Source of the DNA: Sphingobacteriales bacterium
GTDB taxonomy: Bacteria > Bacteroidota > Bacteroidia > Chitinophagales > UBA2359
Reading direction: 5' to 3'
DNA length: 64,000 nucleotides
NCBI GenBank assembly: GCA_016700115.1
Contig: CP064999.1
Location: 2,294,001 to 2,358,000 of the forward strand
Each line of letters begins with the position of its first letter. Positions within the stretch are counted from its first letter, which is position 1. The notes beneath the pieces were generated by a model that searched no databases, was not told the origin of the DNA, and was given only the letters and a program-made list of their open reading frames with translations. The translations under genes were made by a program, and so were the position numbers. This document shows positions 8,593 to 16,824 of the stretch, piece after piece.

Positions 8593-9688
8593 ATGACCAC
8601 AGAACAACTAAAAACAGTTGAAGGGCGACTCGCTTCGCTAAGGAGGTATCTTTGACGTCGAAAACCGCAAAGAACTGATCATTCATGAAGAAGCACTTAC
8701 CGTTGAACCTGATTTCTGGAACAATTCCAAACGCGCTCAGACCATTCTGAAATCTATTAAAACCAATAAACATTGGGTCGAACTGTTTGAAACCGCCTAT
8801 TCTGAGTACGAAGACTTAGGTGTATTGCAGGAGTTTTCAATGATGGGCGAAACAGATGAGCAGGAAATCAATATTCAATACCAAAAAGTGTTGGAACTGG
8901 TAGATGATTTGGAGTTACAGGCAACCCTGAACGAACCTGAAGACCAGTTAGGGGCTATTTTAACCATAAATTCCGGTGCAGGGGGCACTGAAAGTTGCGA
9001 TTGGGCTTCTATGTTAATGCGTATGTATGTGATGTGGGGAGAAAAACAAGGCTATAAGGTGCTCGAGTTGGATTTGCAGGAAGGCGATACAGCCGGTATT
9101 AAGTCGGTTTCTTTAGAATTTGACGGAGAGTTTGCCTATGGCTATTTAAAAGGCGAAAGTGGGGTCCATCGGTTGGTAAGGATTTCACCCTTTGATTCCA
9201 ACAGTCGCCGGCATACCTCGTTTGCTTCCGTATTTGTTTATCCGCTTGCCGATGAAACCATAGATATTGAAGTAAATCCGGCAGATTTGGAATGGGATAC
9301 CTTCAGGTCAAGCGGAGCCGGCGGCCAAAATGTAAATAAGGTAGAAACCGCCGTCCGCCTCAGACATTTACCCTCCGGCATTGTAGTAGAATGTCAGGTT
9401 CACCGTTCTCAACCTCAAAACCGCGAAACTGCCATTCAAATGTTGAAATCCCGCTTGTATGAACAGGAATTGCAAAGGCAAAACGAAGAAAAAGCAAAAG
9501 TCGAAAGCGGGAAACGCAAGATTGAATGGGGCAGTCAGGTGCGCAATTATGTATTGCACCCCTATAAACTCATCAAAGACTTGAGAACAAATGTAGAAAC
9601 CGGCAATGTTCAGCCTGTTTTAGACGGAGACCTCAACATGTTTATCAAAGCCATGATGGTATATGGCAAACAAGGGGGGGAGGATTAA
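8593..9688 (+). CDS. prfB: Peptide chain release factor 2 (RF2), expressed through a programmed +1 frameshift
   Basis: RF2 recognises UGA and UAA stop codons and triggers peptide release. Reading starts at ATG 8593 and runs 20 codons to an in-frame TGA at 8653-8655. A +1 shift on CTT-T then continues with GAC at 8654 and runs 344 codons to TAA at 9686-9688. The product is 364 residues, the usual RF2 length. The shift site is classical: an SD-like AGGAGG at 8641-8646, then TAT CTT TGA C. The SPF anticodon-mimic tripeptide appears in RISPFDSN and the catalytic GGQ in SGAGGQNVNK. The gene was found only by joining the two frames; reading from the first in-frame Met after the shift would lose about 75 N-terminal residues. 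Its presence supports a standard code with UGA as stop. Confidence 0.95.
8641..8656 (+). promoter_or_regulatory. prfB autoregulatory +1 frameshift site
   Basis: AGGAGG, a 3-nt spacer, then CTT TGA C. It matches the conserved bacterial RF2 site, where an internal Shine-Dalgarno pairs with 16S rRNA and a slow UGA promotes slippage when RF2 is scarce. Confidence 0.93.
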
Positions 9689-10093
9689 ACCCGGACTTTC
9701 AAAAATCTACAAATATTTGAGATCTGCTCTGTGGAAGAACGGAAGAGGGAAAAATTTATGTAAACATTTGCAAACCAAAGGTTTTTTGAATTGTGTTTAT
9801 AAACAAATTTACCTCAATACATTGAATTTTCGGGCAAACAAAAAAAATCCCTTTTCAGGAAAGTGCTTGTTTTAGGGTACTAAACTTACCTTTTTGCAAA
9901 ACTCAACTCCCTGATTTTCTATGGTTTTTGTAATTATTAAGGTAAAATCGAGAGTAGGCCGGATTTTTACCCGATAAAAAAATTCCGGAACTTTATTTTA
10001 CCTTTTCAATTAAAAAGTCGAGGCATCTAAACCTGCAAAAAGCAGTTCGACATTTATAAAGCCCAAATTTTAATTGAATTATTTAGAAACAAA

Positions 10094-10345
10094 GAAGTAA
10101 GAAACGGCTCATTTCCTGTTTCATTATTAAGTTTTGAAGTAAGAAACAGCTCATTTCCAGTTTTGATGTTTATCATTGAAATAAGAAATCGCCCGTTTCC
10201 TGTTTCATTATTAAGTTTTGAAGTAAGAAATGGCTCATTTCCTGTTTTGTTGTTTATCATTGAAATAAGAAACCGCCCGTTTCTTGTTTCATTATTAAGT
10301 TTTGAAGTAAGAAATGGCTCATTTCCTGTTTCTTTTTTTCTGAAA
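10094..10345. repeat. Minisatellite: six tandem 42-bp units in an alternating two-type pattern
   Basis: Units start at 10094, 10136, 10178, 10220, 10262 and 10304, with exactly 42-bp spacing. Each begins GAAGTAAGAAA or GAAATAAGAAA and contains a TTTCCTGTTT-like core. Two unit types alternate: units 2+3 and 4+5 form an 84-bp higher-order repeat. Because 42 = 14 codons, both strands stay open: the minus strand gives a 14-residue periodic peptide (TGNEPFLTSKLNNE-like). I see no start signal or family support for a gene. Confidence 0.9.
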
Positions 10346-10713
10346 ATTGTGATTTTTGTGGGTTTTATATGGATTAAAACAGCCTTTATCAAGTTGAAAA
10401 TTTGAATATTATCGAATTTTCTGGTGGAAAAAGACTTTGTAGCAGCATATAATATAGCCGGATAAAAATTTAAAGTTTTATTTGCCTGTTTAAAGATACT
10501 TTCTGAGTTTGTTTTTAAGAATTTAGCCGGTTTAATACAGTTACCTCCCCTTTTTTAATGTCAAAATCTCCCAACAAATTAGAATGTAACTAACCTGTGC
10601 CGTAACAAAACAGACTTGGGTTGATTATTTCACAATTATGGCAATCAAACAGGAGGAACTCAGATATTTTGAAAGAGAGAACGTTAGAATTTAACATTAG
10701 ATGCCGATTTTTT

Positions 10714-10758
10714 AACTAAATCAATAGTTGTGAAACTAAGGAAATAGTTTTACCTTTG
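10714..10758 (+). promoter_or_regulatory. Promoter and twin-dyad operator of the BlaI/BlaR-type pair
   Basis: Two perfect inverted repeats lie upstream of the repressor gene. AACTA-N6-TAGTT is at 10714-10729 and AAACTA-N6-TAGTTT at 10733-10750. Their centres are exactly 20 bp apart, so they face the same side of the helix. A -7 element TACCTTTG follows at 10751-10758 and a TTG (10728-10730) sits 20 bp upstream as the -33. Bound repressor would cover the promoter. ACTA/TAGT half-sites resemble those of BlaI repressors. Confidence 0.7.
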
Positions 10759-10839
10759 CCGAAACTCCAAAAATCAAACTTAAGTAAACTGAGCAATTGC
10801 CTGAGATAATCATTTCTGTTTTATTCAACTATCAGACAA

Positions 10840-11208
10840 ATGAGTAAGTTATTAACCCCGTTAGAGCTAAAAGTCATGAATATTTTATGGAAGCTCGAAA
10901 AAGCTTTTGTAAATCATATTTTGGATGAGTGGAACGAAGACCCGAAGCCTGCTTACAATACCATTTCAACAACCATCCGTATTTTGGAGGAAAAGGGTTT
11001 TATTCATCACAAAGCATTTGGACGAACACATCGCTATTCGCCTTTAATCAGCCAATCAGATTATCAAAAAAACCTGATGACTAATATTATCCAAAATGCT
11101 TTTTCCGGTTCGCTATCTTCTTTGGTATCTGCAATAGTAGATAACGAGCATTTGAGCGACGAAGAAATTGCCGAAATTCAGGACCTCATCAATAAAAGCA
11201 GGCAGTAA
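10840..11208 (+). CDS. BlaI/MecI/CopY-family transcriptional repressor
   Basis: The protein has 122 residues, the standard length. An N-terminal winged helix (LTPLELKVMNILWK ... TISTTIRILEEKGFI, residues 6-55) binds DNA, and the C-terminal helices (about 75-120) form the dimer. In known systems the repressor is cleaved by, or released through, a BlaR1/MecR1 membrane metalloprotease when cell-wall antibiotics are sensed. Here the matching M56 gene begins 18 nt downstream. Two phased dyads lie upstream, consistent with autoregulation. No beta-lactamase gene is adjacent, so in this organism the pair may respond to other envelope stress. Family assignment is firm, the inducer unknown. Confidence 0.9.
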   Translation: MSKLLTPLELKVMNILWKLEKAFVNHILDEWNEDPKPAYNTISTTIRILEEKGFIHHKAFGRTHRYSPLISQSDYQKNLMTNIIQNAFSGSLSSLVSAIVDNEHLSDEEIAEIQDLINKSRQ

Positions 11209-11226
11209 AAAAAACAGAAAAGCAGG

Positions 11227-12381
11227 ATGATGTTTGATGCCGTTTTTCAATACATATTGATTACTTATCTGCTTTCCTTCATAGGAGCAGGACTATACCG
11301 CTTGTTTAACCGGGGGAATTTTAATGCACAACTTCAAAAAAGGTTTTTGTTGGGCATACTTGCTTTGAGCCTGTCCCTCCCTTTTTTGATTGACAAAATT
11401 TCGGGCAATATTCAGGGCACTACTTATCAGGCCTGTTATCACGACCATCCCATTCCGGAAGTTTTATTTACCCAGTATTGTCCTGATTCCGGTACTGAAA
11501 TGCAGATGTGTATTGAAATTGCTCAGGAATCTGAACATTTTTGCAGTTGCCCGAAGGTTTCGAGAGAAAACCTTCTGTTGTATAAAGCCAACCCGACTTA
11601 CGATTTTTTACTAAAATATAAATCTGCAGGTAAAACGGTTTTATATTTTGTGGTATTTGTCGTTTTTGTAATGCTCTTCGTCCGCATTTTGTTTTTACTC
11701 AATCTCGTTAGAACCTCATCAAAGGAGACGATATATGTTAAGGGGAAACCTTACATACTGTTGTATCCAAAAGGTAAAAACCAGATAGTTTGCTCGTTCA
11801 GGTTACACAAGTCTTTTATAGTTTGGCAACGTTATCTTGACTTTTTGCCTGCTTCAGAACGACAAGCGGTTTTATGGCACGAAGTTTCGCATTTGGAACA
11901 AAAAGACACCTGGGTTAAGATGTTTTTACAACTGCTTCAGGGAATATGGCTGTTAAACCCTGCCTATTATTTTATAATGCGGGAATTTGAACGCATCAAT
12001 GAATTTATCGCAGATGAGCTTGCAGTTACCCGCGTAGAAAGTGTTCAACAGTATGCTTCGCTGTTGTTAAAACTTAAAACGAAGAAAGAATTACCCTTGA
12101 CTCATGCTTTTGCCAACAAAAAAACATCACAGCTCAAAAGACGGGTGCAGTATCTTTTACATCCTCAACGCAAATCCTTTATTTTGCAAACCGTTGTTGT
12201 AGTTGCTTTTTCCTTCATCGTCAGTTTAGCTTTGTCAGGAACTGCTTTTTACACAATGCCCGGAATTTCCAAACAGGTAGATAAAGTAAAACTTTACGAA
12301 CACTTGTTGAAAGAAAAACGACAGACCGGGAAGTCTGTTTTTTGTAAAAACTGCATTTCCAAAGCAGCATTTGCTGAATAA
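11227..12381 (+). CDS. M56-family membrane metallopeptidase (BlaR1/MecR1-like), without a penicillin-binding sensor domain
   Basis: The protein has 384 residues. Membrane segments lie near residues 5-25, 40-55, 137-160 and 310-335. The zinc site is H218-E-V-S-H222 in a cytoplasmic loop, with E259 of NEFIADELA as the likely third ligand. BlaR1 proper (about 580-600 residues) ends in an extracellular penicillin-binding domain. Here the protein ends about 40 residues after the last membrane segment, with two Cys near the end (CKNC), so signal input must differ. A Cys-rich extracytoplasmic loop (about residues 70-110, with CPDSGTEMQMC and CSCP) could be the sensor. It probably cleaves or inactivates the upstream BlaI-type repressor. 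The two genes are co-transcribed by spacing. Confidence 0.88.
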   Translation: MMFDAVFQYILITYLLSFIGAGLYRLFNRGNFNAQLQKRFLLGILALSLSLPFLIDKISGNIQGTTYQACYHDHPIPEVLFTQYCPDSGTEMQMCIEIAQESEHFCSCPKVSRENLLLYKANPTYDFLLKYKSAGKTVLYFVVFVVFVMLFVRILFLLNLVRTSSKETIYVKGKPYILLYPKGKNQIVCSFRLHKSFIVWQRYLDFLPASERQAVLWHEVSHLEQKDTWVKMFLQLLQGIWLLNPAYYFIMREFERINEFIADELAVTRVESVQQYASLLLKLKTKKELPLTHAFANKKTSQLKRRVQYLLHPQRKSFILQTVVVVAFSFIVSLALSGTAFYTMPGISKQVDKVKLYEHLLKEKRQTGKSVFCKNCISKAAFAE

Positions 12382-12669
12382 CCGTTAGTCCGGAAATCCT
12401 TTACAGTTTATCTCCAAAACAGGCATAGCTTTTGTTTACAAAAAAACAAAGGCTTTTTCACATTGTTTAACATGGTTGAAGGCAACAATTTTTTGAAAAC
12501 ACGGTTTATTCTATGAATGAGGCTGTAAAAACTGTTGTTAGAACTTTAAATCTGCCTCTGAAAAATTTTTTTAAAAAAAAAGTAAGTGAAGGGGTTTCAA
12601 TTTTGGAATTATTTACACTACCTTAACGTTCAGATTTAGATTAGATAACCCAATTAAAATTTTTGCGCT

Positions 12670-12939
12670 ATGCACACTACAATCACGTTTAATGATTTGC
12701 GTCACATCAAAGACAGCCTTCCTCATGGCAGCACTCATGAAATTGCTGAAGCCTTGAATATCTCTGAAGAAACCGTTCGCAACTATTTTGGCGGCACGCA
12801 CTATGATACGGGTGAAACAGTAGGTGTTCATTTTGAACAAGGGCCTAACGGTGGCATTGTTTACCTTGAGGATACGGCTATTTTAGATAAAGCCAAAGAA
12901 ATTTTAGCCAAACACCAAATTGACCTGCATCCCGAATAA
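12670..12939 (+). CDS. Small HTH-type putative DNA-binding protein (intact copy)
   Basis: The protein has 89 residues. Residues 22-45 (STHEIAEALNISEETVRNYF) look like a helix-turn-helix with a recognition helix SEETVRNYF. The C-terminal part may form a small beta unit followed by a helix (KAKEILAKHQ). Similar short proteins are common in Bacteroidota, but I know of no assigned function. It is convergent with the ceramidase-like gene and separated from it by a bidirectional terminator. This copy lies in the left arm of the long duplication flanking the IS1634-like element. The right-arm copy at 15309 is frameshifted, so this is the only complete version. Confidence 0.75.
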   Translation: MHTTITFNDLRHIKDSLPHGSTHEIAEALNISEETVRNYFGGTHYDTGETVGVHFEQGPNGGIVYLEDTAILDKAKEILAKHQIDLHPE

Positions 12940-12995
12940 GATTGGCTAATTTCGGTTTTCGCAACCATTAAATTATATAATTTATCTTTTAAAAG

Positions 12996-13038
12996 ATAAA
13001 AAGGGGAGATGGAGTCCAAACTTCATCTCCCTTTTTTT
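12996..13038 (+). terminator. Bidirectional terminator, left copy
   Basis: GGGAGATG (13004-13011) pairs with CATCTCCC (13024-13031), flanked by A- and T-runs, between convergent genes. A perfect 20-bp AT palindrome (12981-13000) directly precedes it. The same structure recurs at 15636-15678. Confidence 0.85.
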
Positions 13039-13055
13039 ATGGTATCCGGTTTTTA

Positions 13056-13362
13056 TCAGATATGCAGGCGATATTGTCTGAACTTTTCTTTTAGGTTTTC
13101 ACTGCGCAAATAGAGATATAAAGCCAGTGAGGAAAATGCGGCAAATAGATGCCATAAAGCATGTGCCTGAAAAATGCTTGTATGGTTGCATCCTATTTTT
13201 TGTTCATCGAACAAGTAAAACACCATCCCGATTAAAATTGAAATTCCCGAAACCAATAACCATCGCTTGTTGGTATGGTTGGGACATAGCCACTCAGACA
13301 GGGCAAAAAGCAAAACAGACACAACGACCAGACCCGGCACTACAATCATGGCGTTTAACTCC
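13056..13362 (-). pseudogene. Truncated 3' fragment of the ceramidase-like gene, cut by the IS1634-like element
   Basis: The last 100 or so codons of the gene at 15696-16571 are repeated here and stop exactly at the IS end (13362/13363). The predicted peptide ends identically (...KEKFRQYRLHI) and holds the HALWHLF metal-ligand helix but lacks the other conserved residues. It has no promoter of its own that I can see. It is a by-product of the long duplication made at IS insertion, not an independent gene. Confidence 0.88.
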
Positions 13363-15213
13363 CCTGACTTTGACAGTTAAATTTCACAAACCATTGATAA
13401 TCAGCGAGTTAAGTTTCCTAAAAATGGCATAGTTGCCACTACAAAACGGGTTATTTAGTTCGCTGGAGCTAAGTCTTTGAACGGAGGGATACGAAATGCC
13501 GAAAGGATTTTGTTGGTTAATGCTGTGTCAGCACCTTTCAGCAAGTACTTTTTATCATCAATTGTTAGTTCAGACAATTGCATTTGATTGAGTTCTTCTT
13601 TAATACTGCATGGACTTAAGTTGATGTTTGCAAACTTTAGGGTTAGTTCCACCGTCCGTTCGAGCATGAATGCTAAAAAACAGGTCATGAAATGTCCTTT
13701 TATCCTTTTGGGTGTCCAATGAAAAATTGGTCGAGTGGATAGGGTGGTCTTCAATACCCGGAAACTTTCTTCTATTTTCCATAATTGATGGTAGTTTGCC
13801 AAGACTTCTTCGTTCGTCATATCCATTTTACTATACTGTATGCCGTAGTAACCATCCCATTTTGCATCTTCATCTATTCGTTCTTGGTCTATTTCAGCAG
13901 CTTTTGTATTGGTACTCTCCGCCATTTTCAGGAATCGGTTAGCCCCCTTTTTGTTTTGCAAGTCCGCTCCGTTGTCTAATTTGACTTTTGCTTTTTGTAT
14001 TTGTCTTTCCCTGTCTCTTGCGTCTTTGGCTGCCCTTTTGGCACTCCAAGTAATTAGGAGTTTATCTTGCAATTTTTGTTTCTTTTTATTGGCATCGCTG
14101 TAGGTTGTTTCGTAATCCAACACTTTCCAGCTAAATGTTACTTCACCCGTATCCTCGCACACAGTCTTTGTCTCCATATCATTGGTTGCCAAAATCTTTT
14201 GTACCAACTTTTGGGGCATCGATTTTAAGCGGGCACTAACAATGTAGTCATAACCCGCTTGACGTATTAAATGAAAATTTTCTTTCGAGTTGAGACCTTT
14301 GTCGGCTACTACAATGACTTTTCTTATATTAAACTGCTTTTCTAACATTTTCAGCGCATCTACCATCGTCTGACCATCAAAAGTATTACCCGGAAAAAGA
14401 TCGTAGCCTATCGGTCTGCCTGTGCTATCTATAAATAAGCCCATCACCACTTGTACTTCATTAAACTTTCCAGCTTTGCTAAACCCAAATTCGCGTAAAG
14501 CATCTGCTCTGTTTGTCTCAAAGTGATAATTCGTTACATCATAAAAAGCAACTTCGATGGGCTTAGCATAAACGCCTTTTTTATGGTAAAACAGTTGTGT
14601 CTCAATTGCCTGCTTTTTATCACACAAAAAATCTAAACTTCGGTAAATTTCTTGCAACCCAATTATGTTTCACAGCCCATAAAACAATTTCTGATCTTTA
14701 AATGCTTGATGTTTTGATTTGCTTTTCAACAGACGATGAAGCACACAATAGAAAATCACCTCTTCTATATCGAACTTTATCCTTGTTCCCTTAGCACATT
14801 TTTTGATAATTTCTCCGATGCCAAGTTGCTCCCATACTTTTTTATAGACCAAATGACCATAACAGAAGCGTGCAGTTTCCTGCAAATTCTCTGCCCCAAT
14901 GCAAGGCGTGTTATTCAATGACAGCAATTTCTGCCCAACTGATAGTAGGAATCCTGAATCACGCAACTGGTCAAGGCGACCAAAGTTGGCAATTACCTTG
15001 TGCTTGGTAGTCTTTCCTTCACGAAAAGATTCCACTAACTGAATATACGTATGGTTTTTAGATTTAGTGGCTTTTACAAACATACCGCAAATGTAAGCAT
15101 ATTGTCTTAAAAACAATAGCCTAAGAAAAGAAGTTGCCACTACAATTGCGGTTTTTTATTTCTTATTATCATTGATTATTAACGGGTTATCTCATTTAAC
15201 TGTCAAAGTCAGG
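13363..15213. mobile_element. IS1634-family-like insertion sequence with 20-bp perfect terminal inverted repeats
   Basis: The left end CCTGACTTTGACAGTTAAAT (13363-13382) is matched in inverse by 15194-15213. The element is 1851 bp. It encodes one IS1634-type transposase on the minus strand, broken by a stop codon. A 14-bp direct repeat AGTTGCCACTACAA lies inside both ends (13431-13444 and 15133-15146), flanking the transposase gene. The element is bordered by a 788-bp direct duplication, in place of the usual few-bp target duplication. IS1634 and IS1549 are known to make long, variable target repeats, which fits. Confidence 0.9.
13455..15083 (-). pseudogene. IS1634-family transposase, interrupted by an in-frame TGA
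   Basis: The N-terminal part from Met at 15083 (MFVKATKSKNHTYIQLVESF) matches the typical start of IS1634/IS1549 transposases. It ends ...QKLFYGL at a TGA (14670-14672). The frame continues without any shift through NIIG into LQEIYRSLDFLCDKK and on to 13455, so a single nonsense codon separates the two parts. Conserved DDE-type features are in the second part: VAFYDVTNYHFE (first Asp), VVADKGLNSKEN (second Asp) and YHQLWKIEESFRVLK (Glu). Total length would be about 542 residues, normal for the family. A later start at TTG 14657 would give a 400-residue truncated protein without the N-terminus. The element is probably inactive unless read through. Confidence 0.88.
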
Positions 15214-15308
15214 AAAAAAAGTAAGTGAAGGGGTTTCAATTTTGGAATTATTTACACTACCTTAACGTTCAGATTTAGATTAGATAACCCAATTAAAATT
15301 TTTGCGCT

Positions 15309-15579
15309 ATGCACACTACAATCACGTTTAATGATTTGCGTCACATCAAAGACAGCCTTCCTCATGGCAGCACTCATGAAATTGCTGAAGCCTTGAATAT
15401 CTCTGAAGAAACCGTTCGCAACTATTTTGGCGGCACGCACTATGATACGGGTGAAACAGTAGGTGTTCATTTTGAACAAAAGGCCTAACGGTGGCATTGT
15501 TTACCTTGAGGATACGGCTATTTTAGATAAAGCCAAAGAAATTTTAGCCAAACACCAAATTGACCTGCATCCCGAATAA
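15309..15579 (+). pseudogene. Frameshifted duplicate of the small HTH gene
   Basis: This copy equals the 12670-12939 gene through residue 57, then differs at GAACAAAAGGCC (GAACAAGGGCC in the other copy). The net one-base insertion leads to TAA at 15486-15488, leaving 59 residues that keep the HTH but lose the C-terminal third. The downstream part is still present but out of frame. Either decay of the redundant copy or a homopolymer error could explain it. Confidence 0.8.
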
Positions 15580-15635
15580 GATTGGCTAATTTCGGTTTTC
15601 GCAACCATTAAATTATATAATTTATCTTTTAAAAG

Positions 15636-15678
15636 ATAAAAAGGGGAGATGGAGTCCAAACTTCATCTCCCTTTTTTT
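15636..15678 (+). terminator. Bidirectional terminator, right copy
   Basis: This is identical to the hairpin at 12996-13038 and serves the 3' end of the complete ceramidase-like gene. Confidence 0.85.
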
Positions 15679-15695
15679 ATGGTATCCGGTTTTTA

Positions 15696-16571
15696 TCAGA
15701 TATGCAGGCGATATTGTCTGAACTTTTCTTTTAGGTTTTCACTGCGCAAATAGAGATATAAAGCCAGTGAGGAAAATGCGGCAAATAGATGCCATAAAGC
15801 ATGTGCCTGAAAAATGCTTGTATGGTTGCATCCTATTTTTTGTTCATCGAACAAGTAAAACACCATCCCGATTAAAATTGAAATTCCCGAAACCAATAAC
15901 CATCGCTTGTTGGTATGGTTGGGACATAGCCACTCAGACAGGGCAAAAAGCAAAACAGACACAACGACCAGACCCGGCACTACAATCATGGCGTTTAACT
16001 CCCACTTAAAAATCGTCAGAATTACGGTTGCAATTACAAAAATGCTCAAAAACAGCAACGGCAACCCTCGTTTTGTCAAATAGGTTTTTTTGAAATGATA
16101 GTAATTATACATCCTGTGAATTGCATAAATCATCGGGAACAATAACAGCGCATTTACCCCGGCCATATCTAATTGTTGTGCCGATGCAATCAGGGAAGCA
16201 TGAAAAAAAGAGCTGAACAGAAAGATAAGAACCAATACCGAACCCATCACATATCCGTAAACGGGGTAGCTGATTAACAGGTTGTTATACAGTTTTTGCA
16301 ATCGAAATTTCCGGTACCTGTCCCGTGCCGTTACGGTAAGTACCAACAAACCGACAAATAAATAGGGTAAATTACTGAGGGTATTGATCGGCTCTCTGAT
16401 AAGATGATAAGGTCTGGTGAGTTCGCAAAAAACTTCAGAATAATTGACTGTTGAAACATACTGCCACCAAAAAGTGGTGGTAATCGGGTAATAAGATAAA
16501 ACACCGAGAATCGCCAATGTAAGAACAGTGATGAAAAAGGGGAGCTTTAAAAATGGTAAGTGATTTGACAT
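15696..16571 (-). CDS. Ceramidase-like integral membrane hydrolase (CREST superfamily)
   Basis: The protein has 291 residues with about seven to eight membrane segments. Residues about 47-72 (FCELTRPYHLIREPINTLSN) match the ceramidase-type E-x-NT-SN segment. FFHASLIASAQQLDM (about 122-136) provides His and Asp, and HALWHLFAAFSS near the C-terminus gives the HxxxH pair. Together these are the metal-ligand positions of the CREST families (alkaline ceramidase, PAQR, Per1, TMEM8). The family hydrolyses amide bonds of lipids, and Bacteroidota make sphingolipids, so a ceramide-like substrate is plausible but inferred. It starts at ATG 16569-16571. Its last 100 codons lie in the duplicated segment, which is why the gene survived the IS insertion intact. 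Confidence 0.82.
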   Translation of the reverse strand: MSNHLPFLKLPFFITVLTLAILGVLSYYPITTTFWWQYVSTVNYSEVFCELTRPYHLIREPINTLSNLPYLFVGLLVLTVTARDRYRKFRLQKLYNNLLISYPVYGYVMGSVLVLIFLFSSFFHASLIASAQQLDMAGVNALLLFPMIYAIHRMYNYYHFKKTYLTKRGLPLLFLSIFVIATVILTIFKWELNAMIVVPGLVVVSVLLFALSEWLCPNHTNKRWLLVSGISILIGMVFYLFDEQKIGCNHTSIFQAHALWHLFAAFSSLALYLYLRSENLKEKFRQYRLHI

Positions 16572-16824
16572 GATAAAGACTTGATTCTTCTTATAATTTT
16601 ATGGATTAAAGGACATTTTGTTTTAAAAGTGAATAAATTATTTGCGTTGAGGTTGAATGTTTTTGTTGTTCCATGAAACAGCAAGATAGGTAAAAATCTG
16701 ATGTTGAGTGGGATAAAAATTTCAGTTAATAAAGTTTAAAAAACTACCATACTGCCGGAATTAACAGGAAGGGACAGAAAAAGGATTTAATTTTAGTTGG
16801 AGATTAACCGGAAAATCATGCCAA

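Larger units (their letters stand above)
9689..10839. other. Long intergenic region with a minisatellite and the blaI operator
   Basis: This 1150-bp stretch between prfB and the BlaI-family gene has no gene I can support. The minisatellite (10094-10345) occupies its middle and the operator/promoter of blaI its end (10714-10758). The parts 9700-10090 and 10350-10710 are AT-rich without clear structure. Short frames over the minisatellite on both strands arise because 42 is a multiple of three. Confidence 0.6.
12575..13362. repeat. Left copy of the ~788-bp direct duplication flanking the IS1634-like element
   Basis: This segment is repeated at 15214-16002. It starts in an A-run before GTAAGTGAAGG and ends at GCGTTTAACTCC, directly against the IS. 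It contains the whole HTH gene (12670-12939), a terminator, and the 3' end of the ceramidase-like gene. The copies look almost identical; I noted one change, AACAAGGGCC here against AACAAAAGGCC in the right copy. Confidence 0.9.
15214..16002. repeat. Right copy of the ~788-bp direct duplication flanking the IS1634-like element
   Basis: It begins immediately after the right inverted repeat and ends inside the complete ceramidase-like gene, where the left copy is cut by the IS. It is one base longer than the left copy because of the A-run insertion near 15480. Confidence 0.9.

Noticed and set aside
10094..10345. CRISPR array
   Set aside because: Units are contiguous 42-bp tandem repeats without unique spacers, and no cas genes are near.
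10054..10405. Repeat-peptide frames on both strands over the minisatellite
   Set aside because: Openness follows from the 42-bp period; no start signal, promoter or family support on either strand.
12540..16010. A composite transposon mobilising the HTH gene
   Set aside because: Only one IS is present and the repeats lie outside it as host sequence, so the long target duplication explains the structure better.
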